DNA of 64,000 bases from Pollenia angustigena. Taxonomy: Eukaryota > Arthropoda > Insecta > Diptera > Polleniidae. A model generated the notes under the pieces. It was not told the DNA's origin. It ran no database searches and saw nothing but the letters and a program-made list of their open reading frames with translations. Positions 52,785 through 63,160 of this stretch are shown here, piece by piece (position 1 is the first letter of the stretch; the number at the start of each line of letters is the position of its first letter). The stretch covers positions 216,236,208 through 216,300,207 of the forward strand of contig OV884058.1 in NCBI GenBank assembly GCA_930367215.1, in the 5' to 3' direction. Both the position numbers and the translations under genes were made by a program.

Positions 52785-53039
52785 AAGAGACTACTGCTGA
52801 CGGAACCAAGTGTCTCTCGGTAGCTACCTTAACCTAGCCTAACCTAAAAAAAAAATAAATAAAACAAAGCAAAAATTCAGCGCTTTCGGTGTGAAAACTT
52901 TTTTCACGATAGAGGGAAAGTTATACCATATTTTTCATGCCTCACACGGCTATTTGATATTTGCGAAAATTGCAAAAGGTTATATCCCTTATGTACACCT
53001 TTCCAAAAATAAGTAGCTGTTTACAAAAACTTTACCCCT

Positions 53040-53290
53040 TTTTTTTAAAATAGTATATTATTAATAAAAGTATCTTCTTACAAAAAGTACCTTTTTACAA
53101 AAAGTATTTTCTTACAAAAAGTACCTTTTTACAAAAAGTATCTTTTTACAGAAAGTACCTTTTTACAAAAAGTACCATTTAACAAAAAGTATATTTGTAA
53201 AAAAAGTACCATTTAACATAAAAGCACTTTCTCAAACCCTTTTATTAAAACGAGTATATTATGACAAAAAGTAACTTTTTACAAAAAAAA
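53040..53290. repeat. Minisatellite, about 17-bp unit CTTTTTACAAAAAGTAC
   Basis: About 12 imperfect copies in tandem of a 17-bp word that is nearly self-complementary (CTTTTTACAAAAAGTAC). Scattered related words occur at 38700-39180. Confidence 0.85.
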
Positions 53291-53904
53291 GAACCTTTCC
53301 ATATAACAAAATAAAAATTGCAAACAAACGACTTTTATTTTTGCTAGATAAAATAAAATTTACAATTTCCTAAAAACAATATATTTTATCATACACTGAA
53401 AGAAAAATGCTTCGTATATTTAATGAATCATTTTCATAAAAAAAATTTTCCTTGGGTAAATGAAAATTTCATAGTTATAATGAAGTATTTTCGTAAAAAT
53501 CGCTTCATTGGATTTCGTTATTACGTTAAACATTTTCATTGGATATATGAAACTTAAGTTTGTCCAAGTTAAACAAAAAATTTTAATTGGAAACATAAAA
53601 AAAAACAATATAAAACATAACTATATTCATAAATATATACAAAATTATAGTTTCCTTAAAAAAATGGTTAATTGTTAATCATAAAATGCAAGATTAAATT
53701 TATGAAATCAAAAATTTTTTCATAAAAGCAACATATTTTAATAATGCTTTCATAAATTTAAATTTTCATTATGACAATAAAAAATGTCGTTATAGTAATG
53801 AACCAAAAATTTTCAATCAACGTTATTATTGTTGTTATGGACAATTTAATCTCATATTTACGCTCTTAATTGAGTAAAAAACATCGTTTTTTTTTATCCA
53901 AAAT

Positions 53905-53995
53905 CTACACTGCCACGGTAGACTAGCTGGTAGTGAGCTAGTCTATCAGCACCGACGTTGAGCGATCGATTCCCGCCAGAGACAGAAAAAAATAA
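53905..53995 (+). mobile_element. SINE-like tRNA head at the array edge
   Basis: TGCCACGGTAGACTAGCTGG resembles an A box region (TAGCTGGTAGT) and GCGATCGATTCCCGCC a B box. It is followed by an A-rich run and directly by the first array head at 54019. Confidence 0.55.
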
Positions 53996-54018
53996 ACCAA
54001 AAAAAAATAAAATAAGAA

Positions 54019-56600
54019 AGCTGACTAGTGACGTCAGCAGTCGTCGATGGCTGCGAGTGTAAGACGGCAAATCCATCTGAGGAGATCGAGTGGTTGCGAT
54101 CGAAACATGTCATGGTAACCTGCCGGCCAGGGTTCGAGCCCGAGCCACGTCAAGAATGAAAGATTATCCATAACAATTTTAATTAATTTTCATGTTGTAA
54201 AATTCCTTTCTTCACAAAAAATAATTTAATAAAAATTAAATTTCATGAACTTAAGCCTAATTAAAAATATTAAAAATTTGGATTAAAAACCATAAATAGT
54301 TCAACAAAATAACCACAATACTAATTATTGTTAAAGCTAAGGCACGAGCTCTATGTGTACATTTGTCCTTCAAGTTGTGCTGAAAAAGGTCAACAGAAAA
54401 GAGAAAGACAAAGTGAAAAAACAAAAAATGTACTTGGACTTCAAGAAAAATTCTTGACGAAAGTACGAAAAAACAGAAGTAAAGGAAAAAACATGTTAAA
54501 TCAATTAAGGTGGATAATCATTCAGGAAAGCAAATTTCGATCTACCAAATGTTAAAAAAAATACAATTTGGTTTAAGGATTGATGTTTGACTAGTGACGT
54601 CAGCAGTCGTCGATGGCTGCGAGTGTAAGACGGCAAATCCATCTGAGGAGATCGAGTGGTTGCGATCGAAACATGTCATGGTAACCTGCCGGCCAGGGTT
54701 CGAGCCCGAGCCACGTCAAGAATGAAAGATTATCAATAACAATTTTAATTAATTTTCATGTTGTAAAATTCCTTTCTTCACAAAAAAAAAAATAATTTAA
54801 TAAAAATTAAATTTCATGAACTTAAGCCTAATTAAAAATATTAAAAATTTGGATTAAAAACCATAAATAGTTCAACAAAATAACCACAATACTAATTATT
54901 GTTAAAGCTAAGGCACGAGCTCTATGTGTACATTTGTCCTTCAAGTTGTGCTGAAAAAGGTCAACAGAAAAGAGAAAGACAAAGTGAAAAAACAAAAAAT
55001 GTACTTGGACTTCAAGAAAAATTCTTGACGAAAGTACGAAAAAACAGAAGTAAAGGAAAAAACATGTTAAATCAATTAAGGTGGATAATCATTCAGGAAA
55101 GCAAATTTCGATCTACCAAATGTTAAAAAAAAATACAATTTGGTTTAAGGATTGATGTTTGACTAGTGACGTCAGCAGTCGTCGATGGCTGCGAGTGTAA
55201 GACGGCAAATCCATCTGAGGAGATCGAGTGGTTGCGATCGAAATATGTCATGGTAACCTGCCGGCCAGGGTTCGAGCCCGAGCCACGTCAAGAATGAAAG
55301 ATTATCAATAACAATTTTAATTAATTTTCATGTTGTAAAATTCCTTTCTTCACAAAAAATAATTTAATAAAAATTAAATTTCATGAACTTAAGCCTAATT
55401 AAAAATATTAAAAATTTGGATTAAAAACCATAAATAGTTCAACAAAATAACCACAATACTAATTATTGTTAAAGCTAAGGCACGAGCTCTATGTGTACAT
55501 TTGTCCTTCAAGTTGTGCTGAAAAAGGTCAACAGAAAAGAGAAAGACAAAGTGAAAAAACAAAAAATGTACTTGGACTTCAAGAAAAATTCTTGACGAAA
55601 GTACGAAAAAACAGAAGTAAAGGAAAAAACATGTTAAATCAATTAAGGTGGATAATCATTCAGGAAAGCAAATTTCGATCTACCAAATGTTAAAAAAAAA
55701 ATACAATTTGGTTTAAGGATTGATGTTTGACTAGTGACGTCAGCAGTCGTCGATGGCTGCGAGTGTAAGACGGCAAATCCATCTGAGGAGATCGAGTGGT
55801 TGCGATCGAAACATGTCATGGTAACCTGCCGGCCAGGGTTCGAGCCCGAGCCACGTCAAGAATGAAAGATTATCAATAACAATTTTAATTAATTTTCATG
55901 TTGTAAAATTCCTTTCTTCACAAAAAATAATTTAATAAAAATTAAATTTCATGAACTTAAGCCTAACTAAAAATATTAAAAATTTGGATTAAAAACCATA
56001 AATAGTTCAACAAAATAACCACAATACTAATTATTGTTAAAGCTAAGGCACGAGCTCTATGTGTACATTTGTCCTTCAAGTTGTGCTGAAAAAGGTCAAC
56101 AGAAAAGAGAAAGACAAAGTGAAAAAACAAAAAATGTACTTGGACTTCAAGAAAAATTCTTGACGAAAGAACGAAAAAACAGAAGTAAAGGAAAAAACAT
56201 GTTAAATCAATTAAGGTGGATAATCATTCAGGAAAGCAAATTTCGATCTACCAAATGTTAAAAAAAAAAATACAATTTGGTTTAAGGATTGATGTTTGAC
56301 TAGTGACGTCAGCAGTCGTCGATGGCTGCGAGTGTAAGACGGCAAATCCATCTGAGGAGATCGAGTGGTTGCGATCGAAACATGTCATGGTAACCTGCCG
56401 GCCAGGGTTCGAGACCGAGCCACGTCAAGAATGAAAGATTATTAATAACAATTTTAATTAATTTTCATGTTGTAAAATTCCTTTCTTCACAAAAAATAAT
56501 TTAATAAAAATTAAATTTCATGAACTTAAGCCTAATTAAAAATATTAAAAATTTGGATTAAAAACCATAAATAGTTCAACAAAATAACCACAAACTAATT
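54019..56600 (+). repeat. Tandem array of about 4.5 units of about 568 bp (SINE plus spacer)
   Basis: Heads (GACTAGTGACGTCAGCAG) start at 54023, 54589, 55161, 55729 and 56298, giving periods of 566, 572, 568 and 569. Each unit is a SINE (B box GGTTCGAGCCC, tail GAATGAAAGATTATC) plus a spacer from GGATTAAAAACCATAAATAG to GTTTAAGGATTGATGTTTG. Units differ by only a few bases. The A-tract before TACAATTTGG is 8, 9, 10 and 11 long in order. The identical 75-codon frame in each spacer is not likely to be coding. The same unit, older, is at 9.7-15.8 kb. Confidence 0.93.
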
Positions 56601-56820
56601 AAAAAAAATTAAAATAAAATAAAAAATTTTTTTTTACTTTATTGAAAGTATTCATCCAATGAATAATATTCATAGATCTAATTTAATGTTTCATTAAATA
56701 CATTTTATTGAAACAGGTTTCATAGATCCAACGAAGCACTGCGTAGGTTCCTTTTAAATGCAATTTTTCATGGGCATAATGTCAAAATTCATTGGTATTG
56801 CGAAGAAAATTCTTTCAGTG

Positions 56821-57977
56821 TAGACTTGTTCAAAAGGATCAATATGCTTTTACTTTTTTTGTTTTAAAATTTCAAAATAACTGTTATTTTCTTTCCCTGC
56901 TTGAAACATTTAAAAATATGTAGTACCTTTTTTACCAAAGTGTATTTATTACAATTTGTTTTTTGCTAGGTATTATTATTATCTTTGTGTTTTTATTCAT
57001 AAATTAAAAAAAAACAACAACTTACACTTAAATATTTTTAATTTACGCTGATTCTGTGTCATATTTGCAGACTTAATTTTATAATACAGAGAGCTAAAAA
57101 TACACAAAATAAAAAACTAATTAAATATAATTTATTTCAACGAATTTAATGGGTTAAAACTACTACATACGTAGCGTATGTATGTATGTACATATATTGT
57201 TTGTAAAGAAATCATTTTATTTAATAAATAATACATTTTTGACATTTTTTTTCAGTAAATTAAATTTCAAACTCAACTGAACAGTCGTAATGTATACGAA
57301 CACTGTACATAAAACTTGAGCAGTTTAAAATTCCTTTTAAAATAACCTTTGGAAAAAAATTTCGATTTCCAAAGAAAATACTTAAACATCTGATAAATAT
57401 GCTAAAAAATTGAGGGTGAAACCTTATGAAAATAATAAAAAGCGAGTTTTACTGTTGAAAAAATGCACGTAAATGAAAGTTACTTTAACTCTTTAAACAT
57501 TTTTTAAATTAAATAAAAAACACATTAAGGGCTAAAAAATCAGAGCAAGTTAAACTCTCTTTTTGGTTTAAAATGTGTTTAAACAAACAAATCTATAAAT
57601 CACTAAATATATAAACCATCTTTAAACGCATACATTTGGGCGTTTAAACTACCAACACAGACCATATGAATTTGAAAAGATTTATCGTAGTGCAGCCACG
57701 TGTTATTTTTTTAACCACATATAATACATGGGACACTGATTTATAGTTGCTGAGTTTAAACTACATATAATTTCAAGTTTAGTTCAACTAAACCAGCGTT
57801 TAAACCATCAGTGGTTTATTAGTTATAAGAGCCACTTTTTGGGTTAGAGATTAGCGATTAAATTAACTTTAATCTCCGTATTTACTTTTTGAGTTGTATT
57901 TTTTTAAACTTTCTTTGCTAGTTTAATCGGCCAACGGTGGTGGTTTAAACCTAAACCTAAACTGTCATCCATACACA
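56821..57977. other. Gene-free stretch with GTTTAAAC words
   Basis: No gene. 57490-57960 has repeated GTTTAAAC/GGTTTAAACC-like words (GTGTTTAAACAAAC, GCGTTTAAACC, GTGGTTTAAACCTAAACC) suggestive of a non-autonomous element, but ends are not defined. Confidence 0.4.
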
Positions 57978-58894
57978 TCTATATATATAAAAATGAAAAA
58001 TGTTTGTATATTTTTTTTGTATGTTGGCTTATAGACTTCTAAACTACTGAACCGATTTTCCTGAAATTTTTACAGTAAGATCACGTGAGGCCTAAAAATA
58101 AAATAGGCTACTTATTTTTTCGATAGGGGCAGGGGAATTGGTACCCCCATTGGATGCCAATATTAAATATCGCGTATCTTAAGAGCGGCTGCACGCATTT
58201 TGTTGAACTTTTGGTAGTACGATTTTCTAAGCCCCAAAATTTAAATAAAATAGCAGCGGGGAAGTGGCTGCCCCCAATAGGACGCCAATGTTTAATATCG
58301 CATATATTAAGAACTGTTAGAGTGAGAATGTTCCAACTTTGTAGAAGTCACTCTTATGGTATACTACACTTTTGAAAATAAAAATAAAGCGGGTAGGCGC
58401 AGGGGGGAATACCTCCCATAGGATGCATATATTAAATATCGCTCAACTGAAGAACTATAAAAGGGAGAGTCTTCAAACGTGGTTAAAGCTACTATTATGG
58501 TAAACTATAAATTTCGATATAAAAATGGGCGGGGTTGACAGAGGAGGAGCAGTACCCCTCATAGAAAGAAATATAGTTAAGAGCCGCTGCACGCATTTTG
58601 TTGAACTTTTGGTAGTAGGATCTTCAGAGCCCCAAGATTTAAATAAAATAGCAGCGGGGGAAGTGGTTCCCACCATAGGACGCCAACGTTTAATATCGCA
58701 TGTCTTTAGAACTGTTATAGTAAGAATTTTCAAACTTTGTAGAAGTCACTCTTATGGTATATTTCACTTTTGAAAATAAAAATAAAGCGGGTAGGCACAG
58801 GGGGGATATACCTCCCATAGGATGCATAAATTAAATATCTCACAGCTGAATAAGTGGTTAAAGCAGTGCAGCGAAGCGCACTGGGTTAAGCTAG
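57978..58894 (+). mobile_element. Non-autonomous Helitron
   Basis: It starts TCTATATATATAAAAATGAA directly after an A. It ends with a hairpin AGTGCAGCGAAGCGCACT followed by GGGTTAAG and CTAG, directly before a T. These are the standard Helitron features (5' TC, 3' hairpin, CTRR, insertion between A and T, no TIR or duplication). It contains a direct repeat of about 270 bp (about 58165-58430 and 58563-58830, period 398, sharing GCACGCATTTTGTTGAACTT and GTAGAAGTCACTCTTATGGT). No helicase. Confidence 0.92.
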
Positions 58895-59222
58895 TGTTTA
58901 ATATAAACAACTTTTGCAAAAAAATTAACACACAAAAAAATACATTTTAAAACAGGATATATTGCTTAGCACTTTCATATAATTTCCTCTTCTTCTTTGA
59001 AAACATCCATATAGCTCTGATAAAAAGTTGACATTTGCAAAAAAATATTGCCATTTATTTGTGCTCAGTATGGCAGCACTACATGGCTTAAGCCACCACC
59101 CAAAAATATCAAATTCAATTGATACTAGATAAACTTTATTCTCAGATTAGCTTATTATACGATAAAAATAACTTTTACCTCAAACCCAAAAAGTGGCTCT
59201 AAATCGTTTTTGTTTAATCTAT
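58895..59222. other. Nothing recognised
   Basis: AT-rich intervening DNA without a gene or bounded repeat. Confidence 0.5.
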
Positions 59223-59748
59223 TGGGGGATTCACAAGGTGTAATAAAGTCATACATACATACATACATACATACATACATGCATACATACATACATACAT
59301 ACATACATACATACATACATACATACATACATACATACATACATACATACATAAGTCTTAAAATAATAACATGAAAAATACGACTTTTGTGAACAACCCC
59401 TCAAATATTAAAAAAATGTTTTTTAATTCTAATCCATGAATTAATAACTTAAATTAGATCTTTCCTGAATATTTTCAAATTTTTTAGATGTTGTTTGTTT
59501 ACCAAACAGAAGAGTCCTAAAAAAAGCCGGACAAAATTCAAAGGCGTCGTCTTACAAAAACTAAAGCGGCTCTGCTCAGCCGCTCAGCACAGATCTCTTC
59601 GGATTAATTACGACAGCCCAATAAACATAAAGTTCTATTTATTTAAGACACTTTTTGTTTACAAAGCAACAACAATATTTTTAGACCATTGTAAAATGTT
59701 AGAACATTATGACAATATTACATGATGGCACACCTTGTGAATACCCCA
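59223..59748. mobile_element. MITE with GGGG.ATTCACAAGGTGT ends
   Basis: TGGGGGATTCACAAGGTGT at the left and ACACCTTGTGAATACCCCA at the right are inverse. TAT or TA lies outside both ends. It contains the tetranucleotide tract. Confidence 0.7.
59251..59353. repeat. (CATA)n microsatellite, about 25 copies
   Basis: An almost pure ATAC/CATA run with one G interruption (CATGCATA at about 59281). The minus-strand open frame across it is just a repeat of MYVC. Confidence 0.97.
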
Positions 59749-59896
59749 TATGTACTTATATATAGCTAGTCAAAAAAGTCTTTTGAAAATAAAAATATTT
59801 TAACCGTTAAATTAAATAAAGAACTTAAATTTAAAAATATCAAACATTTGACTGCTGCCTGTAAAATTTTGAAAATAAAATAATAATTTTGACTAA

Positions 59897-60362
59897 AGCT
59901 ATGTTCACATTATGTGTATTTTTCATATGGATTGTCACCTTTTCACATATTAAATTTGTACATATCGTCTGAACCCCTTAAAACGATATCATGTGTTATT
60001 TCTCTGTGTACAGTACACATGACATTTTTGATTTAGAACGAGTTCTAATTTCAAGTGACAAAGCATCTTGCATCAGTTGTTTTTTTTTTAACAAAATTTT
60101 TTGTGGCGGCAAAAATTAATTGTAAATAAATAGTAAAACAAATAAAAAAATTCACAAATTAATTATTAAAAATGTTTTTTTTTTTATAAACCTTATGCAA
60201 AACTCAAATTTCGACACAAACAGATAAAAAAAATTCACAAATTAATTATTAAAAATGTTTTTTTTTTTATAAACCTTATGCAAAACTCAAATTTTGACAC
60301 AAACATCACACAGTAGAAAAGTCACATTCCACATGACAAATACACATAATGTAAACATAGCT
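59897..60362. mobile_element. MITE with AGCTATGTTCACATTATGTG ends, TAA duplication
   Basis: The left end AGCTATGTTCACATTATGTG and the right end CACATAATGTAAACATAGCT are inverse with one mismatch, continuing to TATTTNTCAT. TAA flanks both. An 85-bp direct duplication inside (TTCACAAATTAATTATTAAA to CAAATTTNGACACAAACA) lies at about 60150-60315. Confidence 0.87.
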
Positions 60363-60572
60363 TAACTGTATTTGAAATTGTAAAGTTACTGAATTACTGA
60401 CTGACTCATTCATCAACTCACAGCCTAAATGCCTGAAGGTTTAATATGGACCGGAAGTTGTTCTCTTGCCAAATCAATCCTCTTAAGCCTAGTACCCTGC
60501 TTAAATTTGTGAAAAAAGTTGAACAACATTGATTTTTTTCGCACGAAAATTTGACATGTTTTATTAATGTTA

Positions 60573-60834
60573 GTCTGAGTTCATACGGCTCATGTCTTAT
60601 TGACAAGATTCTTCATTTTTCTTTTTTGAACACGAATTGGCGTTCAAATGATTCATGTCATGTTGACGACATGTGTTTTTTGATATTTAAAACAATAACA
60701 AAATTAAACAACGAATGAAAAAGCAAAACGTAAAGACAGTACATGAATCTGTGTACTCGTTTCTTTTCCCCTCGTCCCTCTCTCCAATAAAGTTGCAATC
60801 ATGTCAATAAGACAAGAGCCATATGAACACAGAC
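60573..60834. mobile_element. MITE with GTCTGAGTTCATACGGCTC ends
   Basis: The left end GTCTGAGTTCATACGGCTC and right end GAGCCATATGAACACAGAC are inverse with two mismatches, continuing over ATGTCTTATTGACA. No clear duplication. Confidence 0.7.
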
Positions 60835-61144
60835 CTGCGGGTTTGCACAATGTGAAGTTTTTATTCCTTCAAAGTGTGCGACATCGTTTTGCGTTTGAAA
60901 ACACACCCAACATGTATTTTACTAAAAAAAATAATTTAATTAAAAAGAAAGTAAATTTAGATGAAAAACTGTTACCGGTTGCGTTATTTAAATTTTTAAT
61001 TTCTTAATTAATATGGACCCATAATCATAGTCAAACGCGAAAGTCGGTTCTTTTTAAGAACAACTTTAAAATAAAAACTTTTTTTTTAATTATTTTGCTA
61101 CTATAATCGAAATTAAAGTATGTTTTAAATTGAACCGACTTTAA

Positions 61145-62340
61145 TACTATGTTCACACTTGGGTTCTTAAACGCGTTTAAGCAAAATGTCGATTAAGTTA
61201 ATCAAAGCCGTCCACACTACATTTGAGATGATTAAGATGACAGATGATTAAGAAAAAAAACACAACAAACAAATTTATATTTATTAAAAGTTTAAAAAAT
61301 GGATAAAAATGCTTTTATAAAGTTATCAGAAGATTATTTTAATCATTATACCCACATCACAATAGTGAAGAGGGTATTATGCATTTGTGCTGATGTGTGT
61401 AACGCCTTAAAATATTGGTCCTAGACCCACCTTAAAGTATACCGATCGTCTTAGAATCATTTTCTGAGTCGAACTAACGATGTCCGTCCGGCTGGCTGGC
61501 TGTCCATGTAACCTTGTGCGCAAAGTACAGGTCGCAATTTTGGAGATAATTTGATGAAATTTGGGTCATAGGTTCTTATTGGCACAAGGACCAAGCCTAT
61601 TGAAAATGGGCCGAATCGTAGGACCACGAGGGAAGATAGGGGGAAATTTCTTCCTCTCAGAAACTATCAAACCGATTTCAATGAAATTTAAAACATAGAT
61701 AGAACCATATCTATATGGACACAAAATGTACAAATTTAAAAAAAAAATCGGACCACGAGGGGTGATAGGGGCAATATCTGCCTCTCAAACCGATCTTAAT
61801 GAAATTTAAAACATAGATAGATCCATATCTATAGGGACACATTAGCTATACAGTTTTTAAAAAATAGGACCACAAGGGAAGGCAGGGGGCAATTTCTGCC
61901 TCTTACAAACTTTCAAACCGATTTTCATGAAGTTTATAAACATAGATAAATCCATATTTACATGGACACATCAGCATGATGTGTTTTTAAATACTGTCGG
62001 TATCATATGGTCGGGCTTGACCGACTATTCTTTCTTACTTGTTTTAATAATGAAATTGTGAAAATTTTTGAATTATTCAAGGAAAAAAAATAAAAAGATT
62101 AAGCAGAGATCGTGGCCGGTTGTATACGATCATGTTGGCGATTCTACATTATACTCAGTTTGGGGTATGTTCAGTGGATTCTATGTGGCTTATGAAGTGA
62201 TTTAGTTGTAATCATGTCAATTTGAAGTGATTAACAAATCACTTCAATGTATGGGTAATCGTCTCGATTTTGAAGTGATTAGAGCTTAATCACGTTCGAG
62301 CTGCTTGAACGCGTTTAAGAACCCAAGTGTCAACATAGTA
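61145..62340. mobile_element. MITE with TACTATGTTCACACTTGGG ends, TAA duplication, interrupted
   Basis: The left end TACTATGTTCACACTTGGGT and the right end ACCCAAGTGTCAACATAGTA are inverse, continuing to TCTTAAACGCGTTTAAGCA. TAA flanks both. The dispersed fly repeat at 61353-62045 is inserted within it, so the MITE itself is about 500 bp. Confidence 0.85.
61353..62045 (-). repeat. Dispersed fly repeat (GTAAGAAAGTATAGTCGG family), longest copy
   Basis: It starts CACAATAGTGAAGAGGGTAT and ends GGTCGGGCTTGACCGACTAT, then TCTTTCTTACTTGT. A unit of about 110-120 bp (GGACCACGAGGGANGATAGG, CTGCCTCTCAGAAACTATC, AAACCGATTTCAATGAAAT, AACATAGATAGA) occurs three times between 61619 and 61980. Inserted in a MITE. 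Non-coding. Confidence 0.82.
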
Positions 62341-62416
62341 TAACTGTGTGCCACCTCAAATGTAGAAAATTGTTTCATACAACAAACAACAAAATAATTT
62401 GAAATGGCAACTCTAA

Positions 62417-62558
62417 GTGCCGGTTCACACACGTCAAGTTTGACTCGTCTAGTCTTGAGTTTTTAGGAGAGAGGGGAAAAGAATTGGCATTCTCTTTTCC
62501 CTTCTCTCCTAAAAGCTCAAGACTTGACGAGTCAAACTTGACGTGTGTGAACCGGCAC
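62417..62558. mobile_element. 142-bp palindromic MITE, TAA duplication (copy 2)
   Basis: GTGCCGGTTCACACACGTCA and TGACGTGTGTGAACCGGCAC are perfect inverses. TAA flanks both. Same family and length as 21437-21578; the terminal GCTGG/GCCGG difference is present symmetrically in both arms. Confidence 0.93.
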
Positions 62559-63160
62559 TAAGCAGTTGATATTAAAAATTAATATATAATAAAACACTGC
62601 ATATCTTGTGGCGTTGAAAATTTTAAAAACGCAATGTGAATTTATATATTTGACTTTGTTTTTCTTGCAATGTAATTTTTGGCGTTGCATTTTACACAAT
62701 TAGGGCCTTTTAATATGTATCTTGTGATTCTTACCATTAAAGTTTTCTTCCAAAACATTAATAATTGCAAAATATCGACCAATATCTTGTAACATAAACA
62801 TTTTTAACTTTTTGCAAGAACTTTTTTATTTGCCAAAAAGAGCTGATGCTGTTGTTAAATGAGTTAAAACTACTTCAGCAAGTTTTAAAATTAACACCGG
62901 TTTTAACGTGTAAAGTATGCTTTTGCTTGTCTATAGTAGATCAAAAGTATATTTTTAGCAAAAGTTTACTTGAGAACTGTTAAAGTATGCTTTGTTTATG
63001 ACTATCGTTATGGGCCATTAAGTTTATACTCTTTTTCTTTTGCTTAAGATTCCACATGAAATAAATGCAGCTTATATTATTTCGCAGTTGTAAAAAATTT
63101 TGACAAAAACATTTCGGAACTTCTTCACAAAATGAACAGAGTACAACTCTATCAGAGCTG
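62559..63160. other. Gene-free stretch
   Basis: No gene or bounded repeat is seen. Confidence 0.5.

Larger units (their letters stand above)
53394..56820. mobile_element. TA-flanked element carrying the SINE-composite array
   Basis: The left end CACTGAAAGAAAAATGCTTCG and the right end CGAAGAAAATTCTTTCAGTG, in blocks, are inverse. TA flanks both sides (53392-53393, 56821-56822), as for Tc1/mariner-type elements. Only about 700 bp is the element itself (about 53394-53890 and 56605-56820, both rich in TTTCATNNATNNAATGAA words). The rest is the inserted array. Confidence 0.78.

Noticed and set aside
54328..56261. Four nearly identical 75-codon open frames in the tandem array
   Set aside because: They lie in the spacer of a repeat unit, have no motif, and repeat only because the DNA repeats. 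The older copy at 12-15 kb does not keep the frame.
54100..56420. tRNA genes suggested by GGTTCGAGCCC boxes
   Set aside because: No cloverleaf or acceptor stem can be folded; the B box belongs to SINE heads followed by a common tail.
54019..56600. CRISPR-like array from regularly spaced repeats
   Set aside because: The whole 568-bp unit repeats with no variable spacers, and the genome is eukaryotic.
59155..59352. Open frame of repeated MYVC
   Set aside because: Direct translation of the CATA microsatellite.
60414..61007. Short frames beginning MSIRHEP and MSIRQEP on opposite strands as paired genes
   Set aside because: They are mirror readings of the MITE inverted repeat at 60573-60834.
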